A DNA stretch of 64,000 nucleotides from Chryseobacterium sp. (GTDB taxonomy: Bacteria > Bacteroidota > Bacteroidia > Flavobacteriales > Weeksellaceae), in NCBI GenBank assembly GCA_031286615.1, contig JAITUA010000016.1, positions 124,001-188,000 of the forward strand, in the 5' to 3' direction. This document shows positions 1 to 8,666 of the stretch, in pieces (positions within the stretch are counted from its first letter, which is position 1; each line of letters starts with the position of its first letter). Below the pieces are notes generated by a model that saw only the letters and a program-made list of their open reading frames with translations, ran no database searches and was not told where the DNA came from. The position numbers and the translations under genes are program-made.

Positions 1-7
1 TTATAAA

Positions 8-1498
8 TCAACCAACCAATCCCTTCACGTTTTTCGAAAAAACCTCAATCCCTTTATTCATTTCTTCAACATTCAAATCCCCAAACCCCAAACGCATTGC
101 AGTAAGTCCTTTATTCTGATACAATAATGTTTTAGGAATAAAAAGGTTATCCTTCGCACAATTCCTGCTCAGCTGCATCAGATTCAGCGGAATATTCCAT
201 TCCAGCCATATGGCAAGTCCCCCGGAAGGCTTTTGGAAAGTAATAAAATCGCCAAGATTCTCTTCCAGCAATCCGGAAAAATAATCACGCCTTTCCTGAT
301 AAACTTTTAAAGATTTCTTCAGATAACGGTTGATTTCTCCTTCTGCAATCATCTCTCCAAGAGCCCTTTCCATCAGGATATCGCCTTGACGGTCGATAAT
401 TCCAAGATATTTACGCATTTCCGTCATCAGATTTTCCGGAGCCACAATAAACCCTGTCCTGAATCCGGGAGCCAGAGATTTCCCGAAAGAACCAATGTAG
501 ATTACCATTCCATTAGTATCAGCACTGGCTAAAGGAAGAATGGGACTTTTATCATAATGAAATTCATAATCGTAATCATCTTCCAGGATAATAAATCCGT
601 ACTCGTTGGCCAGTTCCAACAATTCAAATCTTCTCTGGGCACTCAATGCAACCGTAGTAGGATAGTGGTGGTGCGGAGTAAGATAAAGCATCCTTATTTT
701 TTGCTTTTTGCAGGCTTCACGAACGCTTTCCACTATAATTCCTTCCTCATCAATGGGAATCGAAACAATGTCAACCCCGGCTTTCATAAAGATCATATTG
801 ACGGAGAAATAGCTCAAAGCTCCTACTAGTACGGTGTCACCAGCGGAAAGAAGAATTTCTGAAACAATATAAATACTCATTTCCGTACTTCTGGTAATAA
901 GAAGATTATTCTTGGAAATAGGAAGCCCGCGGGAAAGATTCAGATATTGGGATAAATGTTCTTTAAAAAATTCACTTCCGTCATGATTATAATGCCCCAA
1001 AGCTTTCTGGTTGGATTTACGTTTCAAAATAGAACTGTAAAACCGGGAATGCTGTCCGATTTGTGTTAAACGAATATCCGGTACCCCATCATTAAAGACA
1101 TATTCACAATCTGAATGCTCAAATGGATTATCTAAAATATTAGACGTTTTAAATGAAAAACCGGTTGTTATTGGATAATTTTGAAGGTTATTTTGCTCAA
1201 AATCGTTCACTTTTACAGGTTTTTCCTGATCTTTTCCAATGACAAATGTTCCTTTGTTCGGAAAACTCTCTGTCCAGCCCTGAGCCGACAGTTCATCATA
1301 CACCGCAACTGCTGTATTTCTATGGATTTCCAACATTTCACTGAAGGTTCTTGTCCCTGGAAGCTTAGTTCCGAAGGGAAGAAACCCTCTCTGGATCGCA
1401 TTGATCAGCTGATTTGCAATCTGCAAATAGATAGAAGTCCCTGATTTTCTATCAATCTTTATAAAACTTTCATAAGGAATCTTAACCGGACTATCCAT
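8..1498 (-). CDS. MocR/PdxR-type GntR transcriptional regulator with aminotransferase domain
   Basis: This 496-aa protein has the MocR layout. An N-terminal winged-helix GntR domain (about residues 15-85, with SIYLQIANQLINAIQRG and FSEMLEIHRNTAVAVYDEL) is followed by a fold-type I aminotransferase domain. The PLP lysine lies in GSFGKSLAPGFRTG, and the aspartate motif is in ILEDDYDYEF. MocR regulators use PLP or a PLP adduct as effector and usually control vitamin or amino-acid genes. The gene is divergent from the biotin operon with only 66 bp between them, so control of that operon is a reasonable inference, although many MocR proteins regulate PLP synthesis or transport instead. Length is normal for the family and the ATG at the right end is the obvious start. 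Confidence 0.9.
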   Translation of the reverse strand: MDSPVKIPYESFIKIDRKSGTSIYLQIANQLINAIQRGFLPFGTKLPGTRTFSEMLEIHRNTAVAVYDELSAQGWTESFPNKGTFVIGKDQEKPVKVNDFEQNNLQNYPITTGFSFKTSNILDNPFEHSDCEYVFNDGVPDIRLTQIGQHSRFYSSILKRKSNQKALGHYNHDGSEFFKEHLSQYLNLSRGLPISKNNLLITRSTEMSIYIVSEILLSAGDTVLVGALSYFSVNMIFMKAGVDIVSIPIDEEGIIVESVREACKKQKIRMLYLTPHHHYPTTVALSAQRRFELLELANEYGFIILEDDYDYEFHYDKSPILPLASADTNGMVIYIGSFGKSLAPGFRTGFIVAPENLMTEMRKYLGIIDRQGDILMERALGEMIAEGEINRYLKKSLKVYQERRDYFSGLLEENLGDFITFQKPSGGLAIWLEWNIPLNLMQLSRNCAKDNLFIPKTLLYQNKGLTAMRLGFGDLNVEEMNKGIEVFSKNVKGLVG

Positions 1499-1538
1499 AA
1501 TATCAAAACTGGCACCATAGAACCATCCGGCAATATAC

Positions 1539-1546
1539 TACTTTTG
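1539..1546 (+). promoter_or_regulatory. Candidate -7 box of the biotin operon
   Basis: TACTTTTG matches the Bacteroidota -7 consensus TAnnTTTG. It ends 18 bp before the ATG of the ferritin-like gene, inside the 66-bp gap shared with the MocR gene. I see no good TTTG -33 box at the expected distance, which would fit an activator-dependent promoter. Two ACCAT direct repeats lie just upstream (1513-1527). Confidence 0.4.
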
Positions 1547-1564
1547 ACATCAAAATAAAAATCT

Positions 1565-2188
1565 ATGGAATTTCATCATCTGTTAAAAAGAATTGTACAG
1601 GAAGGAAGCATCCACGCCAAATGGCTGAATACACTTTCTTATATGGAAAACGCCGGTGCAAGAAAAATATCAAAATGTGAACATCCTACATTGGTTTCTC
1701 AGATCCAGCTGAAACATGCTGCTGAAGAACATCGCCACGCTTATTATCTAAAAAAACAGATCGGGAAAATAAATCCGGAATTATGCAAAACCTATGAAAG
1801 CACAGAACTTCTGGCTCCTATTGCAACAAGCCAATATCTTCACTCATTGGATATAAAAGCCTGCCGCTATCTTCAGAAAGCTTTCAACCTTGATAAAACA
1901 GATATTAAATATGCTGCCTATCTTTTTGTAACCTATGCGATTGAGGTACGTGCTGACGAACTTTATCCCGTTTATCAGGAGGCACTTACAGAAGCTTCTT
2001 CTAAAATTATGGTAAAATCTATTATCCTTGAAGAAGAAGGACATCTGGAAGAAATGATTAACCAGCTGAATGAATTTTCACCAGATTGGAAACACCATGC
2101 AGATCATATTCTGAACATAGAGAAAGATCTGCATACAGAGTGGATTAATGCTGTTACAGAAGAAGTGGCTCAGTTAAATTATGCTTAA
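1565..2188 (+). CDS. Ferritin-like di-iron protein, first gene of the biotin operon
   Basis: This 207-aa all-helical protein carries the ligand pattern of a ferritin-like di-iron carboxylate centre: a lone Glu at about residue 28 (SYMENAG), E55xxH58 in AAEEHRHAYY, Glu127 in YAIEVRADELYP, and E157xxH160 in ILEEEGHLEEM. That is the four-helix E, ExxH, E, ExxH signature of ferritin-like oxidases and oxygenases. There is no signal peptide, so it is predicted cytosolic. Its last codons overlap the start of bioF by 8 bp, which implies translational coupling and a biotin-related role. The specific reaction is not known to me. Production or oxidation of a pimeloyl precursor, in place of BioI or BioC/BioH, is a hypothesis. 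It could instead be a plain iron or redox protein. Confidence 0.8.
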   Translation: MEFHHLLKRIVQEGSIHAKWLNTLSYMENAGARKISKCEHPTLVSQIQLKHAAEEHRHAYYLKKQIGKINPELCKTYESTELLAPIATSQYLHSLDIKACRYLQKAFNLDKTDIKYAAYLFVTYAIEVRADELYPVYQEALTEASSKIMVKSIILEEEGHLEEMINQLNEFSPDWKHHADHILNIEKDLHTEWINAVTEEVAQLNYA

Positions 2189-3290
2189 CAATACTTCTCG
2201 TTTTCAGAAATCCCTTGACAAAAGAAAAGAGGAAGGAACATTAAGACAGTTAAGACTTAAATCTAACGGAATTGATTTTTACTCCAATGACTATCTGGGT
2301 TTTGCACGAAATAAAGAGCTTCAAAACATTCTGCTGGAGAAGATTATGGAGAATCCTGAACTGCTTTCAGGAAGTACAGGTTCCAGACTGATCAGCGGAA
2401 ACAGCGATGTTGCCACTTCGGTGGAACATTATATTGCTCAAAAACATCAGTTTGAATCAGCGTTGCTTTTCCCGTCCGGTTATAATGCTAATCTGGCTTT
2501 GTTTTCCACACTTCCCAGCCGTCATGATGTGGTAATTGTGGATGAACAGATTCATCGGTCAGTGCATGATGCCTGCCAGCTGTCAAATGCTAAAAAACTG
2601 AAATTCAAACATAATGATCCAGAAGATCTTGAAAATATTGTAAAGAGACAGCAGGGACATTGTTATATCGCTATCGAAAGTTTGTATTCAATGGAGGGAG
2701 ATTTTGCTCCTCTTCAGAAAATTGCAGCGATTGCAGAGCAGTATAAAGCTTCTTTGATTGTTGATGAAGCCCATGCTTTTGGAGTTTTTGGATATGGAAT
2801 GATTAAAAAATATGAGTTGCAGAAGCAGGTTTTAGCAGCCGTTGTAACTTATGGAAAAGCCCTTGGAGTTCATGGAGCATCAATTCTTTGCAGTGAAACG
2901 GTAAAATCTTATTTGGTCAATTTCGCAAGTCCATTTATTTATACCACTTCAGCGCAGGATTTTCAATGGATGAGTATAAAAACAGGATATGAATTTCTGG
3001 ATCAAAATCTGGAGCTGGCTAAAAGACTTCAGAATAATATCAGGGTTTTCCGAAGCGAACATTTAGATTCTCCGTCGGCAGAAACAAGTCCGGTTCAGGC
3101 TATTTTAATCCCGGATAACCAAAAACTGAAGAAATTGCAGCAAACTTTATCTGAAGAAGGATTTTCAACCTACGCAATATACAGTCCAACGGTAAAAGAA
3201 GGAAGTGAACGACTGAGAATATGTCTTCACAGCTTTAATACAGAAGAAGAAATTATTAAACTGACAGGGATTATTAAAGAATTTATTTAA
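2181..3290 (+). CDS. bioF: 8-amino-7-oxononanoate synthase
   Basis: BioF condenses pimeloyl-ACP or pimeloyl-CoA with L-alanine to give 8-amino-7-oxononanoate (KAPA), the first ring-assembly step of biotin synthesis. The 369-aa protein is an alpha-oxoamine synthase: FYSNDYLGFA near the N terminus, GSTGSRLISG, the cofactor aspartate motif IVDEAHAFGVFG, and the PLP lysine in VTYGKALGVHGA. Length is slightly short but normal for Bacteroidota BioF. It overlaps the preceding di-iron gene by 8 bp and is followed 44 bp later by bioD. Other alpha-oxoamine synthases (Kbl, serine palmitoyltransferase) are similar, but the neighbours bioD, bioB and bioA fix the assignment. Confidence 0.95.
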   Translation: MLNNTSRFQKSLDKRKEEGTLRQLRLKSNGIDFYSNDYLGFARNKELQNILLEKIMENPELLSGSTGSRLISGNSDVATSVEHYIAQKHQFESALLFPSGYNANLALFSTLPSRHDVVIVDEQIHRSVHDACQLSNAKKLKFKHNDPEDLENIVKRQQGHCYIAIESLYSMEGDFAPLQKIAAIAEQYKASLIVDEAHAFGVFGYGMIKKYELQKQVLAAVVTYGKALGVHGASILCSETVKSYLVNFASPFIYTTSAQDFQWMSIKTGYEFLDQNLELAKRLQNNIRVFRSEHLDSPSAETSPVQAILIPDNQKLKKLQQTLSEEGFSTYAIYSPTVKEGSERLRICLHSFNTEEEIIKLTGIIKEFI

Positions 3291-3334
3291 AGTGTATTTT
3301 TTTAAACTCCGCAAAGAATCCCAAATCTCAAAAA

Positions 3335-3949
3335 ATGAAATTATTTATAACAGGAATAGGAACCGAAATAGGAAAAACAGTTTGTTCAGCTGTTTTGGTT
3401 CAGTATTTTAAAACAGAGTACTGGAAACCGATACAATCGGGTGATCTGCATTACACAGACAGCCATAAAATTGAAGCCTGGACAGATCATACAATCTGTC
3501 ATCCGGAAACTTATCGTTTACAGCTGGCAGCATCTCCACATCAGTCGGCAAGAGAAGAGAATATTACAATAAACCTGAATGATTTTCAACTTCCAGAAAC
3601 AAAAAAACCACTGATTGTAGAAGGTGCAGGAGGTCTTATGGTGCCCATTTCTGATACTACTTTTATGATTGATCTGATAGAAAGATTAAGCCTTCCAGCT
3701 GCCTTGGTTATCAGAAATTATTTAGGCTGTATCAACCACAGCTTATTATCAATCATAGCATTACAGCAAAGAGAGATACAATTAGAATATCTGATTCTTA
3801 ACGGAGATTTTCCCGAAGATACAGAAAGAGTGATCTGCAGTTTTATTGAAAAAGAAACAAAAATTATAAGGATTCCAGAGATCAATCATACCGATAAGGA
3901 ATCAATACAAAAAGCTGCAAAGCAATTAACAATAACAAAAATAGGATAA
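3335..3949 (+). CDS. bioD: Dethiobiotin synthetase
   Basis: BioD closes the ureido ring of dethiobiotin from 7,8-diaminononanoate, CO2 and ATP. The 204-aa cytosolic protein starts with the family P-loop, [15 protein letters not shown]. It continues with a YWKPIQSG segment and has the characteristic [12 protein letters not shown] loop at about residues 90-101. Its stop overlaps the start of bioB by one base (the terminal A of TAA... is reused in the ATG), the classic sign of an operon. Length is typical. There is no sign of damage. Confidence 0.95.
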   Translation: MKLFITGIGTEIGKTVCSAVLVQYFKTEYWKPIQSGDLHYTDSHKIEAWTDHTICHPETYRLQLAASPHQSAREENITINLNDFQLPETKKPLIVEGAGGLMVPISDTTFMIDLIERLSLPAALVIRNYLGCINHSLLSIIALQQREIQLEYLILNGDFPEDTERVICSFIEKETKIIRIPEINHTDKESIQKAAKQLTITKIG

Positions 3950-4932
3950 TGGATACTAAAACAACATTGAGAAACAACTGGACCAAAGAGGAAATTGAAG
4001 AAATTTATCATTTACCTCTGATGGAGCTAATCTATAAAGCAGCCACTGTACACCGTGAATGGCATGACCCTTCTGAAGTACAGATTTCTACATTATTATC
4101 CATCAAAACGGGTGGATGCCCTGAAGACTGCTCATACTGCGGACAGGCAGCACGTTATCACACCAATATCAAAGTACAGGCTTTATTACCCACTGAAACC
4201 GTAATTGCACATGCTCAGAAAGCAAAAGATTCCGGATCATCAAGATTCTGCATGGCTGCAGCATGGCGTGAAGTTCGTAACAACCGTGATTTTGACAGAG
4301 TGATTGATATGGTGAAAGGAGTAAATGACCTCGGACTGGAAGTTTGCTGTACGCTGGGAATGCTTACAGAAGAACAGGCTTTAAGATTGCAGGAAGCAGG
4401 ATTATATGCCTATAATCACAACCTTGATACTTCAGAACAATATTATGAAGAGATCATTTCTACCAGAACATTTGACAATAGAATCAATACGATCAACAAC
4501 GTAAGAAAAGCAGGAATCACAGTATGTTCCGGAGGAATTATCGGGCTTGGTGAAACTCACAGAGACAGAATTTCAATGCTTCTGACGTTGGCAACAATGC
4601 CAAAACACCCGGAATCTGTTCCTATCAATGCATTAGCAAGAGTCGCTGGAACTCCATTGGAAGATAATGAAAAAGTAGATACCTGGGAAATGGTAAGAAT
4701 GATCGCTACCGCAAGAATCGTAATGCCATCTTCTATGGTAAGATTGAGCGCCGGCCGTATAGAAATGTCAGAAACAGAGCAGGCGTGGTGTTTTATGGCA
4801 GGTGCCAATTCTATTTTCACAGGCGAAAGAGAAACATTATTGGTAACCCCTAATCCGGGAGTTTCTGAAGATATGCAGATGCTTCAGACCTTAGGGCTTA
4901 AACCTATGATGAAAAAGGAAACATGCTGTTAG
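3949..4932 (+). CDS. bioB: Biotin synthase (radical SAM)
   Basis: BioB inserts sulfur into dethiobiotin, using S-adenosylmethionine and two iron-sulfur clusters. The 327-aa protein has the radical-SAM CxxxCxxC motif in [16 protein letters not shown], followed by the [11 protein letters not shown] segment typical of Bio[12 protein letters not shown], and a conserved end with [16 protein letters not shown] residues ([14 protein letters not shown]). The protein is the usual BioB length. It is translationally coupled to bioD. A 386-bp gap holding a small inverted-repeat element separates it from bioA, so bioA may have become a separate transcript. Confidence 0.97.
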   Translation: MDTKTTLRNNWTKEEIEEIYHLPLMELIYKAATVHREWHDPSEVQISTLLSIKTGGCPEDCSYCGQAARYHTNIKVQALLPTETVIAHAQKAKDSGSSRFCMAAAWREVRNNRDFDRVIDMVKGVNDLGLEVCCTLGMLTEEQALRLQEAGLYAYNHNLDTSEQYYEEIISTRTFDNRINTINNVRKAGITVCSGGIIGLGETHRDRISMLLTLATMPKHPESVPINALARVAGTPLEDNEKVDTWEMVRMIATARIVMPSSMVRLSAGRIEMSETEQAWCFMAGANSIFTGERETLLVTPNPGVSEDMQMLQTLGLKPMMKKETCC

Positions 4933-5318
4933 AAAAATATGAATGATAAATTATGAGTGATGGGCTGGATTATAGGTATTATAGGGTTTATTGCAAAATT
5001 GGTTTTTGAATTTTTATAACCTGTACTAAATCTGATATAGGTTGGAAAACGCAAAGACGCAATATTTTTAGGTAAATAATGCTTTAAGACGCAAGGATTT
5101 TATCTCCGATAAAATTGATTATGTACAAATGATACGCGTCCACAACTTAATAAGCTTTACACTTGCTGAAAATCTTTGATTTTTTTGCGTCTTAAAATAA
5201 TCATCATTTATGATAAATTTTGCGTCTTTGCGATCAATCCAACACTTGCTACACCATATCCAACTAAATTATTGTTGAATCCATCGCCATCACTCATTAC
5301 CTTTTTTTATATCAATAT
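4933..5318. other. bioB-bioA intergenic region
   Basis: This gap of 386 bp contains no recognisable conserved gene. From left to right it holds a segment resembling the repeats that flank the S23 cassette (about 4938-4957), a 19-codon hydrophobic mini-ORF (4960-5019), and an inverted-repeat element (5041-5243). About 75 bp then lead up to bioA. I see no clear terminator hairpin with a T-run. Confidence 0.6.
5041..5243. repeat. Small inverted-repeat element, family A (copy 1)
   Basis: The 203-bp element starts GTTGGA then CGCAAAGACGCAA and ends TTGCGTCTTTGCG, spacer, TCCAAC, so its ends are imperfect inverted repeats of about 22-24 bp. Inside is GGATTTTATCTCCGATAAAA. The same internal segment occurs reverse-complemented in the two copies at 23219-23430 and 23482-23687. 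It has no coding capacity, so it resembles a MITE or a REP-like unit mobilised in trans. Confidence 0.75.
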
Positions 5319-6611
5319 ATGAATACAACAACAAAAGAAATCAACCTTCAGCAAAGAGATAAAGCGGTCAACTGGCACCCTTACACGCAGATGAAAACAG
5401 CGGATGACATTATTCCCATTGTAAAAGGAAAAGGAATTTATCTGTATGATACCGAAGGAAAAAAATATCTGGATGTTGTTTCGTCCTGGTGGGTTACATT
5501 GCATGGGCACTCTCATCCTTACATTGCCCAGCGTGTTTTTGAGCAGCTAAACACTTTGGAACAGGTTATTTTTGCCGGCTTTACTCACGAACCGGCTGTA
5601 CAGCTTTCGGAGAATTTATTGAAGCTTCTTCCGGCTGGTCAGGAGAAGGTTTTCTATTCTGATAATGGTTCTACAGCGGTAGAAGTTGCTTTAAAAATGT
5701 GCATTCAATATGCATATAATCAGGAAAAAAAGAAAACGAAGATTCTGGCTTTTAAAAACGCTTATCATGGAGATACTTTCGGAGCGATGTCTGTAAGTGA
5801 AAAAAGCTTTTGGACAAAACCTTTTGAAAGCATGCTGTTTGAGGTCATTTTTATTGATACACCCAATCCTGAAAACCTGAAAACCCTGCAGTCACAGATT
5901 AAAGAACTGGCTGATGAAGTGGCTTGTTTTATCTATGAACCATTGGTTCAGGGTGCAGCTGGAATGCTGATGTATAATGCCGAAGATCTTAGCCAGCTCA
6001 TGAAATTCTGCCGGGAAGAAGGTATTCTTATGGTACAGGATGAAGTTTTCACAGGATTTGGAAGAACGGGTAAGCTTTTCGCAGCCGATTATCTTACAGA
6101 AAAACCTGATATTATGTGTTTTTCTAAAGGTTTAACGGGAGGCACCATGCCCATGGGAATCACCACATGTTCCAATGAAATTTATAATGCTTTCCTTTCA
6201 GATGATCGTTATAAAACCTTGTTTCACGGACATTCGTTTACAGCTAATCCTTTGGCGTGTACGGCCGCTCTTGCCAGTATGGAAATACTCTTGACAAACG
6301 AAACTCAAATGAATATCAACCGCATCACTCATCAACATTCAGAGTTTGCAAAAGCGCTTGCTTTTCATCCTCATGTAGAAAAGGTTCGCCAGATCGGGAC
6401 TATTTTAGCTTTCGATTTTAAAACTGGAAATGGTACTTCTTATTTCAATGAAATAGGGAAGAAACTTTACAATGAATTCTTACAGAGAGGGATTATTATG
6501 AGGCCGCTGGGAAATGTAATCTATCTGGTTCCGCCTTATTGCATTACCTCCGAAGAATTGGATTTTGTATATCAGAATATTATGGAAGTTCTGGATCAGT
6601 TTAACCAGTAA
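5319..6611 (+). CDS. bioA: Adenosylmethionine-8-amino-7-oxononanoate aminotransferase
   Basis: BioA transfers an amino group from S-adenosylmethionine to KAPA, giving 7,8-diaminononanoate. The 430-aa class III aminotransferase has the BioA N-terminal signature WHPYTQMK, the substrate-binding VVSSWWVTLHGHSHP, YSDNGSTAVEVALKM, the cofactor motif VQDEVFTGFGRTG and the PLP lysine in CFSKGLTGGTMPMG. The WHPYTQM and SSWWV segments distinguish BioA from other class III enzymes. With bioF, bioD and bioB it completes the four late biotin steps. A strong hairpin terminator follows 43 bp after the stop. Confidence 0.95.
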   Translation: MNTTTKEINLQQRDKAVNWHPYTQMKTADDIIPIVKGKGIYLYDTEGKKYLDVVSSWWVTLHGHSHPYIAQRVFEQLNTLEQVIFAGFTHEPAVQLSENLLKLLPAGQEKVFYSDNGSTAVEVALKMCIQYAYNQEKKKTKILAFKNAYHGDTFGAMSVSEKSFWTKPFESMLFEVIFIDTPNPENLKTLQSQIKELADEVACFIYEPLVQGAAGMLMYNAEDLSQLMKFCREEGILMVQDEVFTGFGRTGKLFAADYLTEKPDIMCFSKGLTGGTMPMGITTCSNEIYNAFLSDDRYKTLFHGHSFTANPLACTAALASMEILLTNETQMNINRITHQHSEFAKALAFHPHVEKVRQIGTILAFDFKTGNGTSYFNEIGKKLYNEFLQRGIIMRPLGNVIYLVPPYCITSEELDFVYQNIMEVLDQFNQ

Positions 6612-6654
6612 ACGATCCCTTCTGGTAATAATTATTTTTAATTTTTTTAAATGT

Positions 6655-6687
6655 ACCTTATAGGTTTCCAGAACCTATAAGGTTTTT
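6655..6687. terminator. Bidirectional hairpin terminator after bioA
   Basis: A perfect 12-bp stem (ACCTTATAGGTT and AACCTATAAGGT) with a 5-nt loop is followed by TTTTT on the plus strand. It lies between bioA and the convergent gene at 6704-7255 and probably serves both. Confidence 0.85.
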
Positions 6688-6703
6688 ATGTTTAATACTG
6701 TTT

Positions 6704-7255
6704 TTAAAGCTCCTGTTCAGCTTTCTTCAAAATATTGATCAGTTCTTTCAATTCTTCTTGACGGAATTCAAGCAAGTTCTGATTATAATGGCTTGACGGA
6801 ATTTTTATATAGTTAGCCCAGGATGAAAGTTTTTCCCTATAAACACTTCCGAATTCAATATTATTGATGGTAACAAACTTATATTTGGTTTCCTGATTCC
6901 CTTTTTCATTTTCTTTCTGCTCCACGGTCTGAAGAGCCTGAATAAGCTTTCCTAGTTCATTTTTATCAATCGTAAGAGTCTTTTTCGATATTTCATCAAA
7001 AGTTTCGTATTCATACATAATTCCAAGAAAAGTTTCTGATGAATTATCTGAAGCGTCTTTCGTTGTGATTTTTTGAATATTCAGGTTTTTAAACTTACCT
7101 ACATTAATAACTTTTTTCTCAATTAATGTTCCTTTTCTTGAATTGATGGTAAGTCCCCGTGATGTTGGTATAGAACGGGTAAGAGGTGGTGGAGCTATCT
7201 GAGCAGCTGCCCATGTGCATGATACACAAGAGATCAAAATAATGATTCTTTTCAT
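6704..7255 (-). CDS. Secreted protein of unknown function
   Basis: This 183-aa protein begins with a clear signal peptide (MKRIIILISCVSCTWAAAQ, with cleavage expected after AAAQ), so it is exported. The mature part is hydrophilic, with a mixed beta pattern in the middle and a Lys/Glu-rich amphipathic helix at the C terminus (ELKELINILKKAEQEL). I recognise no family or catalytic motif. It stands alone on the minus strand, convergent with bioA across a shared terminator and divergent from the hydrolase gene at 7485. Nothing links it to biotin metabolism. Confidence 0.7.
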   Translation of the reverse strand: MKRIIILISCVSCTWAAAQIAPPPLTRSIPTSRGLTINSRKGTLIEKKVINVGKFKNLNIQKITTKDASDNSSETFLGIMYEYETFDEISKKTLTIDKNELGKLIQALQTVEQKENEKGNQETKYKFVTINNIEFGSVYREKLSSWANYIKIPSSHYNQNLLEFRQEELKELINILKKAEQEL

Positions 7256-7484
7256 TTGTAGATTGTTATTAGTTTTTATACTATAAATTACAGTGTAATT
7301 TCCGCAATATATAAAATATTAAATAAATAATTTTATCCCAGTTCATTTCCTCATAAAAGATGCTTTGTCCTTGAAGATGGGGAAGAAGCAGAATTTCATT
7401 TTTAAACTTAGCGATAGAAATATTAAATCTCTTCATCATCTTTATTATTGGGAGATTTAATATTTTTGTTCCTTATTGATTTTT

Positions 7485-8597
7485 ATGCGTTTATTACTCT
7501 CTCTAACCGTTTCTGTTGCTCTAAGCAGTTCTGCTTTTGCTCAGAATACAGAAGCTATATTTAAAAAAATTGTTGATTCCACTTACAACGCCCATCCGGA
7601 AATGATAGGGTTGATTGTGGATGTAGAATCTCCTGATCATCATATCTCATGGCGTTATGCGACCGGACATAACGGAAACAAAAGCAATGCACCTATTGAT
7701 CCTGAACAGCCACTTTTAATCGCCAGCACTACCAAACCTTTTATGGCGGCAGCAGTGTTGAGATTAGTCGAAAACGGTAAAATAAGCATTGATGATCCTT
7801 TAAAGGGTCTTTTAACTTCTAAAACAGTGAAAGTTCTTTCCGATGCGGGATACGATCTGGACAAAATCAATCTACGTCATCTTTTATCTCATACTTCAGG
7901 GATCAATGATTATGTAACAGAAAACTATTTCAGTTTTATAAGCAGTCATAAAAACCATCAATGGACAAGATATGAACAGATTGCATTAGCAGGAAAGGAG
8001 AAAAAACTGGGGGAGCCCGGAACAGTTTTCAGATATGCAGATATCAACTATGTCCTGATTTCTGAGATTATTGAACAGAAAACCGGAAAACCTTTCTACG
8101 AAGCCTTAAGAAGCCTTTTAGATTATAAAAAACTTGGACTAAATAATACATGGTTTATTCAGCTGGAGAAGCAGCCGGCAAAATCATTGCCATTAGTAAA
8201 CCAGTACTGGAAAGAGTTTGATTGGGAAATAAAAGACCTTAATCCTTCCTGGGATCTTTATGGCGGGGGCGGAATTGCTTCTAATGTAAAAGATATGGCT
8301 CAGTTTTTCCAACTTTTATTTAATGGAAAAGTAATTAAAGATCAGAAAGTCTTACAGCTGATGTCTACAGATGTTCCACCGAATTTAGACATCAATTATT
8401 GTCTGGGAATCAGAAAAATTAAAAGTGGAGGAATGACTGCTTATAATCATGGAGGAGGATTAGGTACCGATGCTATTTATATTCCTGAGATCAACGCAAG
8501 CATCGCTTCAGCTTCGGTAGAAGCAGGAAAAAGAAGTGTAGCAGTAGAATTGAACAGTCTTTTGGCATCAAAACTAAAGAAACTCAAAAAGGATTAA
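7485..8597 (+). CDS. Beta-lactamase-fold serine hydrolase (class C / DD-peptidase S12-like)
   Basis: The 370-aa product starts with an export signal (MRLLLSLTVSVALSSSAFAQ). It then carries the class C fold motifs: the nucleophile SxxK as ASTTKPFMAAAV, a Tyr-x-x motif FRYADINYVLISEII where AmpC enzymes have YxN, GGGGIASNVKDMAQF, and a late HGGGLGTDAIY in the KTG/HxG position. The Asn-to-Asp change in the second motif is common in esterase- or DD-peptidase-like members, so I would not call this a resistance beta-lactamase. The substrate is unknown and the site of action is the periplasm or outside. An in-frame TTG lies three codons upstream at 7476, but the ATG at 7485 gives the better signal peptide. 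Confidence 0.85.
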   Translation: MRLLLSLTVSVALSSSAFAQNTEAIFKKIVDSTYNAHPEMIGLIVDVESPDHHISWRYATGHNGNKSNAPIDPEQPLLIASTTKPFMAAAVLRLVENGKISIDDPLKGLLTSKTVKVLSDAGYDLDKINLRHLLSHTSGINDYVTENYFSFISSHKNHQWTRYEQIALAGKEKKLGEPGTVFRYADINYVLISEIIEQKTGKPFYEALRSLLDYKKLGLNNTWFIQLEKQPAKSLPLVNQYWKEFDWEIKDLNPSWDLYGGGGIASNVKDMAQFFQLLFNGKVIKDQKVLQLMSTDVPPNLDINYCLGIRKIKSGGMTAYNHGGGLGTDAIYIPEINASIASASVEAGKRSVAVELNSLLASKLKKLKKD

Positions 8598-8614
8598 TTC
8601 ATAAGTAAAAATAT

Positions 8615-8646
8615 AAAAAGGATAGAATTTTGGTTCTATCCTTTTT
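8615..8646. terminator. Bidirectional hairpin terminator
   Basis: AAAAAGGATAGAA and TTCTATCCTTTTT form a 13-bp stem with a 6-nt loop. It sits between the convergent hydrolase and MFS genes and has T-runs in both directions. Confidence 0.85.
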
Positions 8647-8666
8647 GATTGTATAAATATTCACTT

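Noticed and set aside
7485..8597. Antibiotic-resistance beta-lactamase
   Set aside because: Asp replaces the Asn of the YxN motif and neighbours give no support; a class C-fold hydrolase or DD-peptidase-like enzyme is the safer call.
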